Shown here: positions 60,846 through 64,000 of the stretch, in pieces | How positions within the stretch are numbered: position 1 is the stretch's first letter | Layout: each line of letters starts with the position of its first letter | NCBI RefSeq assembly: GCF_000020605.1 | Contig: NC_012781.1 | Location: forward strand, 2,791,501-2,855,500 | From: Agathobacter rectalis ATCC 33656 | GTDB taxonomy: Bacteria > Bacillota > Clostridia > Lachnospirales > Lachnospiraceae | DNA: 64,000 bases | Direction: 5' to 3' | Notes under the pieces: model-generated | The model's input: the letters and a program-made list of their open reading frames with translations, nothing else | Database searches by the model: none | What the model was told of the DNA's origin: nothing | Made by a program: the position numbers and the translations under genes

Positions 60846-62729
60846 TTAGAGCTTGTGTACGAATAATGCGCGGATTGCATTTAGCACTGCTATCACCATT
60901 ACTCCTACGTCTGCAAATATTGCGAGCCACATATTGGCTATTCCGACTGCTCCGAGCACGAGGCAGATCAGCTTGATACCTATTGCGAAGTATGTGTTTT
61001 CATATACTATTCGCAGGCATTTGCGCGATATTTTTATTGCTTTTGCTATCTTTAGCGGGTCATCATCCATGAGGACGATATCTGCGGCTTCGATTGCTGC
61101 ATCTGAGCCCATGGCGCCCATTGCAATTCCTATATCGGCTCTTGAGAGCACCGGTGCATCGTTGATTCCGTCTCCGACGAAGGCTAGCTTTTCTTTACTG
61201 CCCTTTCTTGCGAGCAGTTCTTCTACCTTTGCTACTTTATCACCCGGTAAAAGCTCACTGTATACTTCATCAATTCCCAGCTCGGCCGCTACTGAGTCGG
61301 CTACTGTCCTCGAATCGCCTGTAAGCATTATTGTACATTTTATTCCGGCTTTTTTCAATGCCTTTATTGCTGCCGCTGAGGTTGGCTTTATCTTATCTGA
61401 GATAAGGATATAGCCCTCATATCTGCCGTCTATTGCGATATGAACTATGGTGCCGACCTTGTCAGTTTCACTGTAGCTTAAGCCCAGCTTTTTCATAAGC
61501 TTATAGTTTCCTGCCGCTACAGATATGCCATCTACCTTTGCGGTGATTCCATGGCCGCTGATTTCCTCAATGTCTGTCACGCGGTTTCTGTCGATTTCCT
61601 TTCCATACGCCTTCTGTAAACTTCTGCTGATTGGATGCGATGAGCTGCTCTCTGCAAGTGCTGCGTACTCGAGCACCTTTTCTCTATCGAGCGTATTGTC
61701 GTAGACTCCTGCCACCTCGAAAACGCCCTCTGTCATGGTGCCGGTCTTGTCAAATACAACGTATCTGGTCTGTGATAAGGTCTCAAGATAGTTTGAGCCC
61801 TTTACAAGAACACCCTCGCGGCTGGCGCCTCCGATTCCTGCAAAAAAGCTGAGCGGAATACTGATGACCAGCGCGCACGGACAGCTTATTACAAGGAAGG
61901 TAAGTGCCCTGTATATCCATATGCCCCACTGTGGTGCGGCTGACATGAAAAGTATTCTGACAATCGGTGGCAGTATCGCAAGTGCAAGTGCACTGTAGCA
62001 GACTGCCGGAGTGTAATACTTGGCAAATTTTGATATGAAGTTTTCTGATTTTGATTTCTTTGAGCTTGAATTTTCAACGAGGTCAAGTATCTTTGAAACC
62101 GTTGATTCGCCAAACTCTTTGGTCGTTTTAATCTTTAAAACACCTGACATATTGATGCATCCGCTGATTATCTCATCACCGCATTTTGCATTCCTCGGCA
62201 CGCTCTCACCTGTAAGTGCGCTGGTGTTTAATGTAGATGAGCCCTCAACTATCACACCGTCGATAGGGACCTTTTCACCGGGCTGTACCACGATTACTGA
62301 GCCGATAGCAACCTCATCAGGATCAACCTGGGTGAGCTTTCCGTCCACCTCGATATTGGCATAGTCGGGTTTGATGTCCATGAGCTCGCTGATATTCTTA
62401 CGGCTCTTTCCGACTGCATAGCTCTGAAACAGCTCTCCTATCTGGTAGAAGAGCATAACGGCTATAGCCTCTGTATAGTCACCATTCTCATAAAGTGCAA
62501 CCGCTATCGCACCTACAGTGGCAACCGCCATCAGGAAGTTTTCATCAAATACCTGCTTGTTTTTGATTCCCTTAAATGCTTTTTTCAGGATATCGTATCC
62601 TATAACCAGATAAGGCACCATGTAAAGCAGGAACCTGATAATTCCCTTAACCGGTATGAAATGTAATATAATCATGAGTACCGCTGCGATTATGATACGC
62701 GCAAGTACTTTTTTCTGCTTTTTATTCAT
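60846..62729 (-). CDS. P1B-type heavy-metal-translocating ATPase (Zn/Cd-like)
   Basis: The protein has about 627 residues and starts at MNKKQKKVLARI, since an earlier ATG overlaps the ribosome site. Six or more membrane segments carry the metal motif SCPCALVISIPL. Actuator loop TGESVPR, phosphorylation site DKTGTMTEG, HP motif SSSHPISRSL, and GDGINDAPVL. CPC followed by Ala-Leu-Val-Ile-Ser-Ile is the CadA/ZntA pattern, so it likely exports Zn, Cd or Pb. It has no N-terminal HMA domain; that domain is encoded as the separate gene upstream. Confidence 0.92.
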   Translation of the reverse strand: MNKKQKKVLARIIIAAVLMIILHFIPVKGIIRFLLYMVPYLVIGYDILKKAFKGIKNKQVFDENFLMAVATVGAIAVALYENGDYTEAIAVMLFYQIGELFQSYAVGKSRKNISELMDIKPDYANIEVDGKLTQVDPDEVAIGSVIVVQPGEKVPIDGVIVEGSSTLNTSALTGESVPRNAKCGDEIISGCINMSGVLKIKTTKEFGESTVSKILDLVENSSSKKSKSENFISKFAKYYTPAVCYSALALAILPPIVRILFMSAAPQWGIWIYRALTFLVISCPCALVISIPLSFFAGIGGASREGVLVKGSNYLETLSQTRYVVFDKTGTMTEGVFEVAGVYDNTLDREKVLEYAALAESSSSHPISRSLQKAYGKEIDRNRVTDIEEISGHGITAKVDGISVAAGNYKLMKKLGLSYSETDKVGTIVHIAIDGRYEGYILISDKIKPTSAAAIKALKKAGIKCTIMLTGDSRTVADSVAAELGIDEVYSELLPGDKVAKVEELLARKGSKEKLAFVGDGINDAPVLSRADIGIAMGAMGSDAAIEAADIVLMDDDPLKIAKAIKISRKCLRIVYENTYFAIGIKLICLVLGAVGIANMWLAIFADVGVMVIAVLNAIRALFVHKL

Positions 62730-62825
62730 ACGCCATAGCTCCATTCATTATAATCTCTTGATAATCACCCTTACTATAGCGCAGGCATTGAAATAATATC
62801 GTTTGTCATTCCTGCGCCCGGCAAT

Positions 62826-63044
62826 TTATAAGAAAATCTCGCAGTCGTCCTCTACCTTTTTACAGTTCTTAAGAACCTCCTGCATAACCGCCTTTGCATC
62901 CTGTCCCTCTTCAAACTCAACGCTCATCTTGAGTGTCATGAAATTGACTGTAGCATCCTTTACACCTGCTGTATTCTTTGCGGCATCCTCCATCTTGTTG
63001 GCGCAGTTAGCGCAGTCTACATCGATTTTGTAAGTCTTCTTCAT
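62826..63044 (-). CDS. Small HMA metal-binding protein
   Basis: The 72-residue protein has a ferredoxin-like HMA fold with the metal motif DCANCANKMEDA. It is likely a metal chaperone or a detached N-terminal domain for the ATPase 80 nt downstream. It is the first gene behind the ArsR-type operator. The CANC motif and Asp before it are typical of Zn/Cd HMA domains. Confidence 0.9.
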   Translation of the reverse strand: MKKTYKIDVDCANCANKMEDAAKNTAGVKDATVNFMTLKMSVEFEEGQDAKAVMQEVLKNCKKVEDDCEIFL

Positions 63045-63098
63045 AGTGGTGTTCTCCTTATTTTCATGAATTATTTGTTTTACTGTACGTTTTTATTG

Positions 63099-63124
63099 AA
63101 CATATGAATGATTGTTCATATGTT
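63099..63124. promoter_or_regulatory. ArsR/SmtB-type operator
   Basis: The 26-nt imperfect inverted repeat has arms AACATATGAA and TTCATATGTT, matching the TGAA/TTCA 12-2-12 type sites of CadC/SmtB repressors. It lies just downstream of the -10 box, where a bound repressor would block transcription. Confidence 0.8.
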
Positions 63125-63130
63125 GATTTT

Positions 63131-63158
63131 ATTATAGCACCTTTTGTACTGTTGTCAA
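63131..63158 (-). promoter_or_regulatory. Promoter of the metal efflux genes
   Basis: TTGACA and TATAAT are 16 nt apart on the minus strand, directly upstream of the operator. Confidence 0.75.
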
Positions 63159-63228
63159 TACACAATGTGCATCTACACAAAATTTATTCACATACTCTAA
63201 TCACATAATTAATCTCATAGTTTATGAT

Positions 63229-63426
63229 TCAGGCTTCATCTGTGATATTTTCTTTCCAGCTGCTTCCCTCTTTTATCCCATTTGCCGTAAGCCATTCATC
63301 CTCAACCTCTACATGACGCTGTCTGCCGTTTTCATCCTCGAGATAAACCACGCATTTTGCTTTTGCGCCGTCTGCTCTTTCCTCACAGCCAAAATCAGCC
63401 TCATATATGTGTGTTACCGTATACAT
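63229..63426 (-). CDS. Small protein of unknown function
   Basis: The 65-residue acidic protein (start MYTVTHIYEADFGCEERADG) ends with a WLTANGIKEGS segment. It is mostly beta by composition, with two Cys and no membrane segment. I do not recognise the family. It lies upstream of the metal efflux promoter on the same strand, but that promoter makes a shared function uncertain. Confidence 0.6.
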   Translation of the reverse strand: MYTVTHIYEADFGCEERADGAKAKCVVYLEDENGRQRHVEVEDEWLTANGIKEGSSWKENITDEA

Positions 63427-63473
63427 CTGCATCTACCTTCTTTCATATGATTTTGCATGACATAAATATATAG

Positions 63474-63535
63474 AAACTTCCCACATGTACAGGTGGATGT
63501 GTCCACTCTAAAATATCATGTGGGAAGCTTTTTTC
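63474..63535. terminator. Large hairpin terminator
   Basis: CTTCCCACATG and CATGTGGGAAG pair, with an inner GTGGA/TCCAC hairpin, followed by CTTTTTTC on the plus strand. It probably ends the ThrH-like transcript on the minus strand as well. Confidence 0.65.
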
Positions 63536-63549
63536 AACTATATTTATGA

Positions 63550-64000
63550 TTATAATGCTGCTTTAATCGCCGCAAGCAGCTCATCATATGTCTCATATGC
63601 AGGAAGCTCAGGGTAGTCCTTCTTGATGGCATCTGTGCTTCTGAAAAGGAAACCTGCCTTGCTGGCCTGTATCATGCCTAAATCATTGTGGCTGTCACCG
63701 CTTGCGATGGTATCGTATCCGATAGACTGCAATGCCTTTACAGTTGTAAGCTTTGACTGCTCACATCTCATTCTAAAGCCTGTAATCTCGCCATCTTCAG
63801 CAACCTCAAGCTCGTTACAAAAGATTGTCGGCCAGCCGAGCTTCTTCATGAGCGGGCCTGCAAACTGTGAAAATGTATCACTGATGATGATTACCTGTGT
63901 GATTGAACGAAGCTCATCCAAGAATTCCTTTGCGCCAGGCATTGGATCTATCTTTGCGATTGTCTCCTGGATTTCTTTTAATCCGAGTCCGTGCTCCTTT
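63550..64000 (-). CDS. thrH: HAD phosphatase, ThrH/SerB-like (N-terminus outside window)
   Basis: About 150 residues of the C-terminal part are present and the frame continues past the right edge. HAD motif II is IIISDTFSQFAGPLMKKLG and motif IV is ASGDSHNDLGMIQAS. The segments PTIFCNELEV and GFLFRSTDAIKKDYP match the ThrH type, a phosphoserine phosphatase/homoserine phosphotransferase. The nucleophile Asp lies outside the window. Confidence 0.85.
   Translation of the reverse strand, partial: KEHGLGLKEIQETIAKIDPMPGAKEFLDELRSITQVIIISDTFSQFAGPLMKKLGWPTIFCNELEVAEDGEITGFRMRCEQSKLTTVKALQSIGYDTIASGDSHNDLGMIQASKAGFLFRSTDAIKKDYPELPAYETYDELLAAIKAAL

Overview
The window looks like a chromosomal stretch from an anaerobic, low-to-mid GC Firmicute of the Lachnospiraceae/Clostridia type (an Agathobacter/Roseburia-like gut organism would fit). 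This is inferred from gene content: MutS2, HemZ, long-form HPF, a DUF815 ATPase, PdxST with a MocR regulator, a GlcNAc PTS, and AGGAGG ribosome sites. No species can be named from sequence alone. From about 7.5 kb onward nearly all genes lie on the minus strand.

Layout. 0-7.2 kb: a partial YhaM nuclease, an HtrA-like protein that has lost catalytic residues, mutS2, and an OmpR-type two-component pair. 7.5-13.6 kb: a hisS-aspS-unknown operon and a lipoprotein nuclease. 14.5-18.5 kb: a compact GlcNAc operon (nagB, nagA, EIIA, EIICB). 18.7-30.8 kb: hemZ, an MBL hydrolase, relA/spoT, a ROK kinase, a GT2 glycosyltransferase, GNAT, cyclophilin, murF and ddl. 30.9-32.1 kb: transposase debris, a tandem repeat and a candidate small RNA. 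32.1-36.4 kb: hpf, an ABC-F ATPase and a DUF815 ATPase. 36.4-50.6 kb: the phosphate system split in two blocks, phoR-phoP-phoU-pstB and pstA-pstC-pstS. Between the blocks sit pdxR/pdxST and a second two-component system. Three promoters (pstS, pstB, phoP) share one arrangement of TTTACA boxes. 50.2-51.4 kb: a decayed histidine kinase and an orphan PD-(D/E)XK-like protein. 51.8-57.7 kb: an EAL protein, tRNA-Pro, an SDR, a small HTH protein and a GlgX-type debranching enzyme. 57.8-63.2 kb: a CapA-like protein, a methyltransferase, and a metal-efflux set (ArsR regulator, P-type ATPase, HMA chaperone with an ArsR-type operator). The window ends in a ThrH-like phosphatase.

The most unusual content is non-coding. 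(1) Five dispersed copies of a 210-285 bp palindromic element keep the same junction sequences, but their stems differ in sequence and remain self-complementary. (2) A 40-nt palindrome occurs three times intact. A fourth locus carries it as a half-site plus a full unit, flanking a 215-bp block of three hairpins. (3) Three unrelated genes carry tandem duplications of their own last codons plus stop codon (units of 33, 19 and 33 bp). (4) There are two candidate promoter-plus-terminator small RNAs; one lies antisense to a hydrophobic mini-ORF. All of these were read by eye and need computation to confirm.
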